DNA of 64,000 bases from positions 1 through 64,000 of the forward strand of contig JAZBQD010000064.1 of assembly GCA_036583965.1 (NCBI GenBank). Direction: 5' to 3'. A program made the translations under genes and the position numbers. Source of the stretch: Prunella strophiata (lineage: Eukaryota > Chordata > Aves > Passeriformes > Prunellidae). This document shows positions 1 through 13,239 of the stretch, one piece after another. Under the pieces are notes generated by a model. It saw only the letters and a list, made by a program, of their open reading frames with translations. It was not told where the DNA came from and made no database searches. The stretch's first letter is position 1; every line of letters begins with the position of its first letter.

Positions 1-1070
1 TTCTTTAAATTAGGTTTGACCGTCTCCTGTTATGATTCCAAGGATTGGAAGTTAACTATTATTGATTTAAAATACTGTTTTTTCAATATTAGCTTGCATC
101 CAGATGACGCACCCAAGTTTGCCTTTTCAATACCAACAATAAATCAACAGGCTCCTGTGAAAAGATATCATTGGCTTTGTCTTCCACAAGGAATGCGGAA
201 CAGCCCAGCTATATGCCAATGGTATGTAGCAAAAGTACTCTCCTCAGTTCGTGCACAATACCCAATTCCCTCATATTGCATTACATGGATGATATTTTGA
301 TAGCAGCAAAGGACCAAGCATCAATGCAGGAAACAACAGATCAGGTCATCTCAGCAGTAGAAAATGCAGGACTCACAGTAGCAAAAGAAAAAATACAGAC
401 ACTTCCTCCCTGGAAATATTTAGGATACAGAATCACAGAACAAACAGTAACCCCACAACGACTCCAATTAAGGACAAACCCAAAAACACTGAATGCAGTA
501 CAGCAGTTAGTAGGGACTCTGAACTGGCTTCGTTCACTACTAGGCCTTTCAAACAAGGACTTAGCTCCTTTGTCAGATCTGTTGAAGAGAGATACAGCTT
601 TCAGGTCATCACGAGAATTCAACAAACAAGCTCAAAATGCTTTAGATAAGGTGATGCAAGCCATCCAATCAAGCCAAGCCCATCAGTATAATCCTAACTT
701 ATCTTTTTTGTTTGCAGTTTTAGGAGAAAGCCCACAGCTTCATGGTTTAATATTCCAGTGAGATCTAGAGAAGAAGGACCACCTGATAATCTTAGAATGG
801 GTTTTCCTTTCGCGTCAGCTTGGTAAAACTATAACAACTTGCTCTGAAATTATATCACAATTAATTATTAAAGCTAGATCGCGAGTGTTTTCCCTTGCAG
901 GAAAAGATTTTGCAGAAATTTTTCTGCCTGTCACATCCATCTATTTGGAATGGTTAATTCAATTTTCAGAGGTTATACAATTTGCCCTTGAGAATTTTAC
1001 AGGAAAAATTTAAGTAAATTGTCCAAAACATGAGCTACTAATCTCATCTTTAAAGTTAATTCACAAGCCT
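1..1070 (+). pseudogene. pol: ERV-1 pol: reverse transcriptase region, broken
   Basis: Encodes the palm and following parts of a class II (betaretrovirus-like) RT, the enzyme that copies viral RNA into DNA. The first catalytic aspartate lies in an IDLKYCFF motif near 60-85. The [17 protein letters not shown] stretch follows near 180-230, and the YMDD active site is at 282-293. The two parts are in different frames, so a frameshift lies between about 240 and 280. The second frame continues to a stop near 760. From there to RNase H (760-1070) the connection region can be followed only through further frame changes and stops. The N-terminal fingers are outside the window. Family assignment rests on the motifs and on close similarity to ERV-2, ERV-3 and ERV-4 here. 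Confidence 0.85.
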
Positions 1071-1089
1071 TTAAAAAGTCATACACCCC

Positions 1090-2390
1090 TAGATACAATC
1101 ACATTTTTTACAGACGGTTCTGGGAAGTCAAAAAAATCTGTGATTGCTTGGCAAAATCCAGAGACCAAAAAATGGGAATCAGATATTGAAGAGGTAGACG
1201 GCTCAGCACAGATAACAGAGTTAGCAGCCGTTGTAAGGGCATTTTCAAAATTCACTTTTCCTTTTAATCTGGTAACAGATTCATTCTATGTTGCAGGTGT
1301 GGTGGACAGAGCAGAAGGGTCTCTGCTAAAAGAGGTTTCCAATGACCAGCTATACAGTTTGCTCAAAAAATTAATCTTCCTTCTTTCCATTTGATGGGAA
1401 CCTTACTTTGTAATGCATATCCGTTAACATTCTTCACTTCCAGGTTTCTTAGCAGAAGGCAATGCCATGGCTGATTTGTTAGCCATGTCAGTCCAAAATA
1501 CACTTCCTAATGTTGTTGAACAGGCAAGAATGAGCCATGATTTCTATCATCAAAATGCACCTGCTTTAGTAAGAATGTTTAACATCTCTCAAAATCAGGC
1601 AAAAGCAATTGTTCAATTATGTCCACATTGCCAAAAATTAGCCATACCAGCAGTAGCAACAGAAGGTAACCCTCGAGGCTTAAACAGCCTACAGATATGG
1701 CAAACTGACATCACTCAGTATCAGTCATTTGTAAGGTTCAAACATATACATGTATCAATAGACACATTCTCAGGAGCAATTTTTGCTTCTGCACATCAAG
1801 GAGAAAAGAGTAGAGATGTAATTAAGCATTTCTTACAAGCATTTGCATCCCTAGGTATTCCTCAGGATGTCAAAACGGACAACGGACCAGCCTACATTTC
1901 TAACAAACTGCAGGAGTTTTTCAAAACCTAGGGTATCAAACACACCACAGGTATCCCACATTCTTCTACAAGTCAATCTATTGTAGAAAGAGCTCACAGA
2001 TCTCTGAAAATGATCCTGGAAAGGCAAAAAGGAGGGATGGAAGCACTTTCTACAATAGAGAGACAGAATAAAGCTATATATGTTTTTTACTTAAACAATT
2101 CTTTCGTAGAGCAGGTACCACCAATTTTCAGACGTTTCAGCAACACCAGTCAAGCAATGCTCAAGGAAAGGCCACCAAGTCTTCATCAAGGATCCAGAGA
2201 CAGGACAAATTTCAGGACCCTATCCTCTTGTGACTTGGGGGAGGGGGCCTGCATGCATTTCTTCAAATGCAAGTCTTCAATGGATCCCTTCCAAAAATGT
2301 CAAGCCACAGGTACAGGCGATCCAAGAGCAGCAAAAGACACCAGAAGAAGAAAGCACAAACAACTGAGCGACAGCTAGAAGCAGAGACTG
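1090..2390 (+). pseudogene. pol: ERV-1 pol: RNase H and integrase, broken
   Basis: RNase H begins with the FFTDGSGKS motif near 1108 and keeps VTDSFYVA near 1275-1300. A frame break follows near 1390. The EGNAMADL motif and the integrase share the frame that opens at 1467. The integrase has the zinc-binding HDFYHQN histidines and CPHC cysteines, then WQTDIT and VKTDNGPAYIS with the first two catalytic aspartates. An in-frame stop at 1929-1931 interrupts it, and the same frame resumes with the IVERAH motif that holds the catalytic glutamate (about 1980-1998). Beyond about 2130 the C-terminal domain survives only in mixed frames. Known role of the family: RNA strand removal and insertion of viral DNA into the host chromosome. 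Confidence 0.85.
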
Positions 2391-2713
2391 TTTTCTAAGT
2401 TTGAACTACTTAAAATTGTTTAAAAAAATTTTTTGCACTAAAAAAAGTTCTGTAAGCTATTATTATTATGTTAAATAGTTATTAACCTACCTCTAAATCA
2501 TATGTTAAAAATGCTTGGAAGTGCTATATCTTCAAATCATATACAGCCAGAAATTTGAGGCTTGCCTGGGAAAACACTTTACCAAATTTAAGATAGAAGA
2601 TGATAACCAAATTTAAGAATTATTAGTATAACTACAAATTGTCAACAGGATGAGATTTTTCAGGTCATATTCCTTTCTCCCTTTTTCTTTTTAAATATAT
2701 AGAAAGGGTGAGA

Positions 2714-3147
2714 TGTAGGAATGTGTCCCCTATTGGCGGAGTAATAAAACTATCCTTTGTCGCCATAAAAAGGAAAAAGCCCAGAAGTTTCTCTCACCAC
2801 TTAGCAAAGGGGACACCTTACAGGAAAAAGGGAACTTCACCTTAAATTTAAGGACAGCTAATTGGATAGGAGCCAAGAAGTCCCGCCTGGGCAATTTACT
2901 AGAAAAGTAAGAGAACAAAAGAACTAATAGCTTTTGTAAGGTGTTTTACTAGGTACAAGGCTTGCTTGCACCTAGATCGGTTTTTCTCTTTGTTATTTTG
3001 CCTTTTATTAAAACATTTTTTGTTTCCAACACGACTGCAAGAGCCATCCTACTCATTATGCCTTCTGCCAAGTAGCTGGGCTATCCTAGTGTGTATTATA
3101 ACTCGCCGCGAGCTTAAAAGATCTGGCTCGAGGCGAAAAATAATACA
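2714..3147 (+). repeat. 3' LTR of ERV-1
   Basis: Begins TGTAGGAATGTG directly after a purine tract and ends AATAATACA. It contains a promoter and processing region like the solo copy at 52925-53361, to which it is similar over its whole length. Confidence 0.85.
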
Positions 3148-3179
3148 TGATGTCATCATGAGGCCTCTCACTAATTTTT

Positions 3180-3405
3180 GAACAGTTGAGAATCTGGAGA
3201 GGTCCCACTTGACTGGAAACTGGCAAATATTGTTCCAGTTTTCAAGAAGGGCAAGAAGGAGGACCCTAGAAACTACAGGCCTGCCAGTTTCCCTTCAGTG
3301 CCTGGTAAATTTATGGAGAAGATTATTCTGGGTGGTATTGAAAAACACCTGAAGGACAACACAGTCATCAGTTACAGCCATCACAGGTTCACCATAATAT
3401 GGTGA
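3180..3405 (+). mobile_element. CR1 LINE fragment, ORF2 reverse-transcriptase part
   Basis: A conceptual translation reads like the CR1 RT segment around VFKKGKKEDPRNYRPASF, which is highly characteristic of avian CR1. Both ends are truncated. The left end lies about 30 bp after the ERV-1 LTR. Confidence 0.8.
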
Positions 3406-5044
3406 AAGATGGATATAGAATGGATGAATTCATTATACAAAAAGAGTTTATGTCAGGATGTCTTGATAGAAAACTATTTGAAAGGAGAAAGGGACTTGCT
3501 TATGATAAATGATGCAGATGTGCCATTACAGACACTGCAAAATGCTTTCAAGTCTGTGCCTAGCCTAGAAGAAAAGAGTAGGGTGGAAATAAGGAATGAA
3601 AAGACAAATTTGGGGTGTATAAGCATATACCAACTTGAATTCAGAACAAAGGCATACAGAATTCTGTGGTGACTACACTGCCCTTTAACACTGGCCAAAA
3701 AATCACTGATCACCTGTGCAGCAAGAGGGGAAATGTGTAAACTAGAGTATAAAAGCTCTGAAACATGCCCCTGTATCAGGGAATCACAAGTGGTGTTTTT
3801 GTTGCTCCCACAGACTACAACTGTAATCATAGTTTATAGATGACCTCTGAGAATTGACTCCTCAAGAATAAACAGTCATACTCATTCATACAGCACTCAA
3901 TTTTTAAAAAATATCCCAAGACCATTAACAAATTAAACCTAGATAACAATATAAGTCAGTAGAACAAACAACATCATTCCCACATTGACCGCCTCTCTAG
4001 GAGGCCTGTTCCAGTGGTCTGAACTGTAATTTTTACATTTATATGTATTACAAGCATGATTAAAAGAGTGATTATAAGATGACTGAATGCCATGGAATGA
4101 ACTGACCTTTACAAGACTTGATCCTGCTTTCAGTTAAATGACTGAGTATTTTGCTGTTGATTTCAGTGACAGCCTTAAAGGAGTTAAGACTAAGTTCACA
4201 AAAGCTTTACATAATGTGATTGACTGCTCACAGACCTGGGGGTTTTTTAATAGAATTCTCTTAAGTGACAGCAGGAAAGTTACTATGCTAAGAAATTACG
4301 AGCTTTTACAACTATGTTTTATCATTAAATATTTATATTACAGTAGTGCCTAGAGCCTAAAATCAAAACTAGATCCCTGATGCTGATGCCTTTTTCCCTG
4401 GTCCTAAAATATGAGCCAGAGTTAGGTGATAAAATGCGGTTACCTTTATAAGGATCATTATAATGCACAACATGCTAGAATACACACCAAAAAAAGTGCC
4501 AAAAACGCACACCGTAACATAAAGCAGGTACAATTTTATGTTTAGTAAATTAGCATAACTGAGAAGAATCCCCAATTAGAGACATAAGTGATGAGGTAAT
4601 TCCTCCTTGTTTCTACCCTTTTCTGAACACCCCTCGCTTTAGATAGGAACCAAACTTTGTTTATGAAAAAGTGTCTCGAGGAGCTGGTTTTAACCTTGGT
4701 TCCCAGAGAACTTGGCCTTGGACCCCCGGGTCTTGGAGCCTCTGGGTAATGCATTTTGTCTTTCTGTCTAACAGTGGGTGAAATGCTAGTTACGAATCTA
4801 TGTAGTTGTACAATAATAGGCTACACAGCTACAAATATATATGCAAAGAATATAAAGACTATATAAAAGCAAAAAGGCAAAAATCAATTCAGCATCAATG
4901 TAATAAGAAAAGGAACATGATGAGGCATAATTCTTAGCCTGAAACTATGCCTGAAGATGGCTCAAATTCAAAGTACATAATAAAGATTTTATGAGATAGT
5001 TCATTGACAGTGCATGAGTTGACATAAATATAGGCAATAATTAC
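3406..5044. other. AT-rich stretch without a recognised gene
   Basis: Open frames here are short and resemble no family I know. A TATA-like run at about 3747-3755 followed about 115 bp later by AATAAA (about 3868) could mark a decayed LTR, but I could not find its ends. I see nothing else. Confidence 0.4.
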
Positions 5045-5049
5045 AAAAT

Positions 5050-5632
5050 TGTCTCAGTTTGAGACAAGTTAGAAGGAAATGTCCTGAAAGGGGCCTCTCC
5101 TCTGAAGAAGGTAGGTTTCGGTACTCCCTCCCCCCACCAAATGAAAGGAATTTCTTGGAGGAAAGTGAAAAAAACCTGTTTATTTAACAAGCAGAGTGCA
5201 TACAGGCACGAGGCGGGGGGGGGGAAGAGTAATGGTAGGTAATAAACCTTCTCTCTGCGGAGAAAGCTGGTGGATTGTAGAGTCCTACTTGGTTTCTCCC
5301 GGGGTCCGGAGCCGGGATGCAGTGTCCCTGCAGCCTCCCTGCTGGCTCCCGGCATGGGGCTCCCAGCCATGTTCTGGTGTCCGAACCGAAGCCAAGCTGA
5401 AGAGTTCCAGAAGAAGCCGCCACAGTCATGGAAAAAACTTCTTGCCTCAGTTAACGAAAAGAAGCTAGCTAAAAGCAAATATTTTAACACTCCATCTCTC
5501 TGCTGAGAAAAAATGGCAGAAAGAATTCCCCCAGCTTCCCCCCCTTCTCCCAGGCCTAGCTTAAAGTTACAGAACCCATTTCTGGGCTTCAGACGATGGG
5601 GGAATACAGTATCATAACATCACCCCAGGACA
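5050..5632 (-). mobile_element. Solo LTR, family F (degenerate copy)
   Basis: Related to three other copies here (7437-8099, 46428-47128, 54286-54952). All carry the CCAGGACA terminus and an internal AAACCTG(C)TTTATTTAACA region, the minus-strand polyadenylation side. Candidate 5-bp target-site duplication AAAAT (5045-5049) / ATAAT (5633-5637), one mismatch. No internal viral sequence is attached. Confidence 0.7.
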
Positions 5633-5639
5633 ATAATTT

Positions 5640-7430
<1,791 letters not shown>

Positions 7431-7436
7431 TATTAC

Positions 7437-8099
7437 TGTCCTGGTTTAGGCAAATTTGGGAGAAAACCTCCAAAAGGGGCCCCTCCAGAAAGCAAACCCA
7501 CACTGTCCCTCCCCCCAACCAGTTCTGGAAGGATTACTCAGAGAGAAGTGGAAAGACCCTGCTTATTTAACAGGCAAAGCACTCCCCAGCACACAAAATG
7601 AACAATACCGGATGACAAAACTCATTCACTGCTCTGAAGAGATGACAAATTCAGAAAGTCTCTCCTGGGAGTGGTCGCTCTGTTATCGGTCCCTCCAGTG
7701 CTGGGGAAAGTCTGCTGCTGCCCAGAGTAGGCCCCAGTAGGCCACAAAGTGCGAGCTCTCGGTGTTTCCCTGGGTCCCAGTCCAGAGCAGGTTTGAACAG
7801 TTCCAACAAAAGGGAAAGAAAAACCAGTCCAGGGAAAGCTCGGACTGCCTCAGCTAGCTAAAGTAACTAAAAAGCAAAAGGAGCATGCTGTTCTGGCCTG
7901 TCCATGCCCAGACACCACAGTGGAGTTCTGTGTTCCAGCAGACTGTGGAGGAGTGAGAGCAAGCTGATAACAGGACTCCGTGCTTCTTCTTCTCTCTGCC
8001 TTTGCTCTAAAAGCCAGTCTTGAAGGCACAGAATATAATATCCAGCATAAACAGAACACACGATTGGGGATACAAGTATCATAATGTCACCCTAGGACA
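7437..8099 (-). mobile_element. Solo LTR, family F
   Basis: Starts TGTCCTGG and ends CCTAGGACA, giving near-perfect inverted ends. It is flanked by ATTAC (7432-7436) and ATTGC (8100-8104), a 5-bp target-site duplication with one mismatch. A minus-strand polyadenylation-type signal lies near 7560. No viral genes are attached. A 5-bp duplication fits ERVL-like elements. Confidence 0.85.
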
Positions 8100-8104
8100 A
8101 TTGC

Positions 8105-9549
8105 TATATTCTAAAACCTTGAACTCTAAGTTTTCCACCATGTGCTATTACACACTTCTATTCAAACTACACACCCAAAATCCCAGTTCTGTCATTCAGT
8201 TTTGGAAGCCTTCTCCATGGCCTCAGGTCAAATGCAGTGCTCTCCTGGGAGTCAGAGTCTGTCAGCACAGAAAATCTAAAATTCTCGGCATCCAGGGTTC
8301 CAACAAAACGCTACACCAACCCATTTTGTTTCCAAAAGAATTTATAGCATGATGTCTGCATATCACTAACTATTAACTCTTCCAGAGCATGCCAGAATTA
8401 TCTCAGACTGTAAGTTAATAAATGTTTTACATTGTTAATAATGTTTCTTATTTAAATATTGTCTTGTTTCTAGTGAAATTACCAGAATATATATTTTTAA
8501 ACTAATTTTGTTGTCAGAGTACCAGAAAAGTTTTGGCACTTTTTCAATTTCAAGATGTATGTTTACAAAGACAGACAAGAAATTATGATGAATATATAAA
8601 TACTAAAATGATGGCTAGGAGCAGCAATAGATATGAATAGTTCAGATTCATTGTACTGATATTTCAGGATGATAGGTAAGGTACCACAACTAAACTTGTG
8701 CTAGACTGCAATGCTATGAAACCCATAAAAATTTGTAACTGCCATATAGAGCAGGTAACCATACCTTTGTAGTCAGTAATATATAAGGAAGGTGACTGAA
8801 CCTTTTTATGACTCCACCATGACCCAGCATATCAACAGCAACTTAATTCCCCTTTACTGTGTAAGGGTTCTTGGTGGGTAAGAAGATATTGTTTTCTTGT
8901 CACAACCCCCATACAGTTATTTTCTCTGTGTCTTTTTTGTAGGATGCACTCCCCAAAGCAGTTTGTTAGTGATAGCTATTCATTGAACTATATCTGGCAC
9001 CTACAAAGTTTGATCTGTCTCATTTTTCTACCATTTTTATTCTCCTGGAATGCTGTTTTCTGGAAAAGCAAGGAAATACCCACATTGTCAGAAATATTAG
9101 TGCACTGTCTATAGCAAGGCTTAAAAACTGAGATCTAGCTTAATCCCAAGAGAGAAAGGCAGGAATTTTTCTTTCTGAACAGTGACTCAGTCACACTGTT
9201 CCAGTTTTAGGAAGTCATATAAGTGAGCTTCCTGTATTTGTCTGGAAGGATACTTTTCATTTTGATACAGCAGAGTGCTTTGTTTTTTTCCATATTGGAC
9301 TGATCTGTTCACCTTTCAGTCTTCCAGACAGAAAATATATATTTGAATAATCAGGCCCTCAAATAAGTATTTTAAATGCAATGAGGACAAATACATCTAA
9401 AATGCCCTCACGGAAATGGTGTTTCAATAAGCAAAATGAATCCCATTAGAGACCTAAATATTAAAAGAGCTTGCAGTTGCAAGCACAATAATATTCCTTA
9501 AATAACACAGAAAAATGTAACTGCAATGCATTATAAGATTTCAAGTCAT
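8105..9549. other. AT-rich stretch without a recognised gene
   Basis: No reading frame of note, no LTR ends and no RNA gene recognised. Confidence 0.4.
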
Positions 9550-9569
9550 AGACTTGTATTGGGTTTGTG

Positions 9570-9919
9570 TGTCGCTGTACAGAGCGACACGGCACAAACA
9601 CCAAGACTCTCAGAAGGCTGTATATGCTTCTTTATTAAAGCAACATGTTGCCTTTTCATAGTTTTTCAGAACATTTAAATTTCCCTCCAACACATACACT
9701 GCCCATTGGTCACAACAAGAAAACAAAAGTCACAATTGGTACAAGGGAAGCCACGTCAGTCTGTGAGCCCGCGAAGGTTCCTATCTTCCTGCTGTCCTTC
9801 TTTCTTCTCGTTGTTATGGAGATAGCCTTGGTACCTTTCTTAAGAAAGATACAAGGCTTCCCTTATCTTCCCGAAACCTTCGCTGGCTCACAAGAACAGC
9901 ACAAAATACTTCTCCTACA
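9570..9919 (-). repeat. 3' LTR of ERV-2
   Basis: 350 bp, TGTCGCTG to CTCCTACA. A minus-strand AATAAA-type signal lies near 9630. The terminal TGTCGCT is repeated as AGCGACA six bases on (7-bp hairpin). Arms at 9763-9779 and 9875-9891 form a 17-bp inverted repeat with one mismatch. It differs from the 5' LTR only by C versus T in CCCGAAACC / CCTGAAACC (about 9872). Confidence 0.93.
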
Positions 9920-10620
9920 ATTCCCCCTTTTTGTATTTGACCAGCAAACACAACTGCTAAGGATTTCTGCAGGGCCCTTGCAAAAATCCAAGCAGATGGA
10001 GGATCCATTCTTCATTCACTTACGAATAACCAACTTCTACCAACTCCACAACATACACCCTCACAATCTTAACATTCATATACAGACAAGGCACATAAAA
10101 ACAGATCTTCAAATACTGTTACAGACCTCGCAATTTCCAGATGACACATTCGTAGCAGAATGACACCTTCACCTCTAATCAAATACCTTTCTCCCACACA
10201 GAATCAGAGACCAAGTCATCTGCCTAGTCACCACTTAGAACCAAGTAGCGTCCACTTAACTTTACAACTGGTTGCTGCTATCATAATGGGCAACCAACCT
10301 AGTTGCTTAAAGTGTAGACTTGAGCTACTAATTCAACCCCTATGCAAAGGCAACACTTCTCCCTTAGGTACGTCAAATTCCTCTATTTCTGGGACTGTCA
10401 GTGCCCTGCAAAAGGAAATGGTACAAGACACATTTCTCAGTACTACCAACCTCTCTATAAGAGAATTCAAGGAAAAGAAGCAAAAGTAACATCCACTAAC
10501 TTAAATTTTTACTTTTCAACATAAGCCTGTAACTCACTTTACTCTGTCTTGAATTACCATCTTTGCCACACATTCCTTGAGGGTCCATGCTTCCATCCAC
10601 CTAATAACCAATGCAATTAC
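9920..10620. other. ERV-2 region between integrase and 3' LTR, no env
   Basis: Starts (minus sense) after the integrase stop and ends at the polypurine tract next to the LTR (plus strand ATTCCCCCTTTTT at 9920). No signal peptide, fusion peptide or transmembrane frame is visible on the minus strand. The plus-strand frames at 10160-10524 look like chance. Confidence 0.7.
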
Positions 10621-12090
10621 CTACTCATTTTTAGAACCACCCATCCTGTCCTTTCCTGCATGCTCCAAATAAGGTTTAACACAACGGGCAGAGACCCAAC
10701 GAGGGCCATTTTCTGTTAAAACACATGCGTATACTCTTCCCCATGTTACTAATTCCACTGGGCCAATCCACTTTCCCGTGATTAAATCTTTTACCCAAAC
10801 CTTAATACCCTTCTTAAAGTTTGGCTGTTTTGAATTCAAAGACGAAAAATTATAAAATATAGGAGACACTTGTAAATCAGGTAAAGGACGCAGAAAATTT
10901 AAGACATAGATGGCTTTGTCTAATCTCACTTGAGGCGACTCTCTCTGCATTCCCCCTTTTTGTTTTTGTACCTGGTACTTCAATACACCATGAGCACGCT
11001 CAATAATTGCTTGGCCTGTTGAAGCATGAGGGATACCAGTAGAATGACCAACACCCCAGGCCCGAAAAAACACTTGCAATTTCTTTGAAACATACGCCAG
11101 GCCATTATCTGTCTTTACATGAGATGGAACGCCTAAGATGGAAAAGGCGTGGCAAAAATGACGAATAACATCCCTGGCTGTTTCACCTGCCAATGCTGAA
11201 GCAACCATGGCATGAGAAAAGGTGTCAATTGTAATGTGAACATACTTCAGACGGCCAAATTCATGCATTTTTGTAACATCTGTTTGCCATTCTTGCAAAG
11301 ACAGTAAGCCTCTAGGATTAGTACCGTAATATTGTGAAACATGAGACATATGACAATCAGGGCAGGTAGAAATAATTGACTTTGCTTCACTATGCGATAA
11401 TTTAAATTGCTGCTGTAGTGCCTGAGCACCCTGATGAAAAAATTGGTGAGATAGAACAACTTGCTGTAATACATTAGGCATCGTTTTTACTGCTGAGGCA
11501 GCCACAAGGGAATCTACATAGGCATTGCCTTCAACAAAGAACCCAGGTAGCGATGTATGGCTACGAATATGCATAATAAAATACGAATGCCTTCGATTAC
11601 GAATAATGGTCCGCAATTTAAACAACATAACAAATAATGGTTTCTCCTTTACATTATACAACACAGCTTGATCCAACTGCTTCACTAAATTAGCAACATA
11701 AACAGAGTCAGTAATTATATTTACGGAACTAGGAAATAAGGTAAAGGCCAAGAGCATGGCACAAAGTTCAACCAACTGAGGAGACCCTTGTTGAACCATT
11801 ATTTCATATTCCCAGTGGCCATCTTTCTTCCAGGCTACAGCCGCTTTTCCAGTTCTTCCTGATCCATCTGTAAAAACTGTTGCACCTTCCACTGGCACAG
11901 GAGAGAAAAGTTGTTTCCCCTGAAAAGGAATCCTCTTAGTCAAATTCAAAATAGGATGAGAAGGAAAATGATATGCTATTTGACCTGTAAAGGAAGATAA
12001 AGCAGATTGTAGCTCATGTTTGTGTTGAAAACACCACTCAAAATACCATTGTTGTACCCGTATGACAATAGTTACAGGATCACAGCCCAA
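10621..12090 (-). CDS. pol: ERV-2 pol: RNase H-integrase reading frame, uninterrupted
   Basis: A 489-residue frame covers the RT connection end, RNase H and integrase without a stop. RNase H acidic residues are visible at D75 (FTDGSG), E109 (VELC), D128 (ITDSVYVA) and D193. The integrase has H215/H219 and C243/C246 zinc ligands, then D271 (WQTDVT), D328 (VKTDNG) and E364 (IIERAHG), giving the D,D-35-E spacing, and a C-terminal domain with VWVKDLITGKW. In retroviruses this product is cleaved from a Gag-Pro-Pol polyprotein. Here the upstream RT is broken, so the methionine at 12090 is simply the first in the open frame, not a natural start. This is the best-preserved viral gene segment in the window. 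Confidence 0.9.
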   Translation of the reverse strand: MGCDPVTIVIRVQQWYFEWCFQHKHELQSALSSFTGQIAYHFPSHPILNLTKRIPFQGKQLFSPVPVEGATVFTDGSGRTGKAAVAWKKDGHWEYEIMVQQGSPQLVELCAMLLAFTLFPSSVNIITDSVYVANLVKQLDQAVLYNVKEKPLFVMLFKLRTIIRNRRHSYFIMHIRSHTSLPGFFVEGNAYVDSLVAASAVKTMPNVLQQVVLSHQFFHQGAQALQQQFKLSHSEAKSIISTCPDCHMSHVSQYYGTNPRGLLSLQEWQTDVTKMHEFGRLKYVHITIDTFSHAMVASALAGETARDVIRHFCHAFSILGVPSHVKTDNGLAYVSKKLQVFFRAWGVGHSTGIPHASTGQAIIERAHGVLKYQVQKQKGGMQRESPQVRLDKAIYVLNFLRPLPDLQVSPIFYNFSSLNSKQPNFKKGIKVWVKDLITGKWIGPVELVTWGRVYACVLTENGPRWVSARCVKPYLEHAGKDRMGGSKNE

Positions 12091-13157
12091 GATTTCATGG
12101 CAGAGTCTGCGACCTTTGATAATGATGTCTGCAAAAAGCTCATACAGACCTGGAGCTGTTTTTCAGGACCTGAAAGACAAAAATATCCACTCCAAAATAT
12201 GCAATTTATCTTCCCATTCATCATTCCATTGACACAGCAATCCGCATGGTATTTCATCATCTCTCAAATAATTGCACACCAACAGAAACATCTATTCTAT
12301 TAACAAATTTATATGTCAAGGCCAATTCAATTTCTTCTGCAGCCTTTTTTGCTGCAGTGGTCAAATGTCTCTCATCGGTATAAGAAGTTATCCCTGATAG
12401 TAAGTCAAACAAAGGTTGCAATTGATGATTGGTTATCCCCAAGTATGGCCTAAGCCAACCTATTGCACCAACCAATTTCTGTACATCAGCAGCGGTTTTA
12501 ATTTCAATGTCCAGTTTCACAGGTTGAGGCACAATTTGTGTATTGGTGATTATCAACCCCAAATATTTCCAAGGCATCTGTCTTTGAACTTTCTCTGGGG
12601 CAATAACCAAACCAAAGGCTTCTAGACTTTTCACCGCACACTGTTAGAGAGCCAATAATTGTTGTTTATCTTCAGATGCCGACAAGATTCCATCCATATA
12701 ATGATAGCAATAACAATTGCTAAACCTTAGATAAAGCCTGTGCCACAAACCATTGACAAATACTTGGAGAATTTCTCATGCCTTGAGGCAAAACTGTCCA
12801 CTGATATCTTTGGGGCTATTCCCTATGATTTAAAGGAGGCACAGTAAAGGCAAATTTTTCCTTATCCTGATCAGCCAATGGAATTGTAAAGAAGCAATGT
12901 TTCAAATCAATGATAATTATTTCCCATCCTTGTGGAATCATTGTAGGTGTTGGGAGACCTGATTGTAAGGCACCCATTGGGGCCATCACAGCATTTATCT
13001 GCCATAAATCATGCAAAAGTCTCCATTTACCTGATTTCTTTTTTATTACAAACACAGGTGTATTCCAGGGGCTAAATGATCTTTCAATGTGTCCCGCTCG
13101 TAATTGTTCTTCCACTAAGCTTCGCAGGGCAAGAAGCTTTTCAGTAGGCAGGGCCAC
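12072..13157 (-). pseudogene. pol: ERV-2 pol: reverse transcriptase, broken
   Basis: Three frames together cover RT. 13157-12816 has fingers and palm, with [20 protein letters not shown] and IIDLKHCFF holding the first aspartate. About 12815-12640 has the LPQGM-type region. 12634-12257 has APEKVQ..MPWKYLGL and the thumb. Stops and frameshifts separate them. The catalytic YMDD box reads YMDG at 12689-12700 on the complement, so the second active-site aspartate is changed. The connection to RNase H (12260-12072) is also frame-shifted. Confidence 0.88.
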
Positions 13158-13239
13158 TGATCAGTCCAGACAGGTTTATCTGTCAGCCATGTCAAGGACA
13201 CAACCAGACTTTTAAGGCCCTGCATCCCAGTGGCCCCCA

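Larger units (their letters stand above)
1..3147 (+). mobile_element. ERV-1: betaretrovirus-like provirus, 3' half, cut by the window start
   Basis: The window opens inside the RT gene of a plus-strand endogenous retrovirus. RT, RNase H and integrase follow in order, then about 330 bp without a recognisable gene, a purine tract (about 2700-2713) and a 3' LTR (2714-3147). There is no env-like reading frame between integrase and LTR. The coding part has several frameshifts and an in-frame stop. The 5' LTR, gag and protease lie outside the window, so the target-site duplication cannot be checked; the six bases after the LTR are TGATGT. A solo LTR of the same family sits at 52925-53361 and supports the LTR boundaries. 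Confidence 0.85.

Noticed and set aside
9645..10163. 172-residue plus-strand open frame
   Set aside because: Antisense to the ERV-2 3' LTR and tract; the same residues recur at 16466-16804 because the LTR is repeated.
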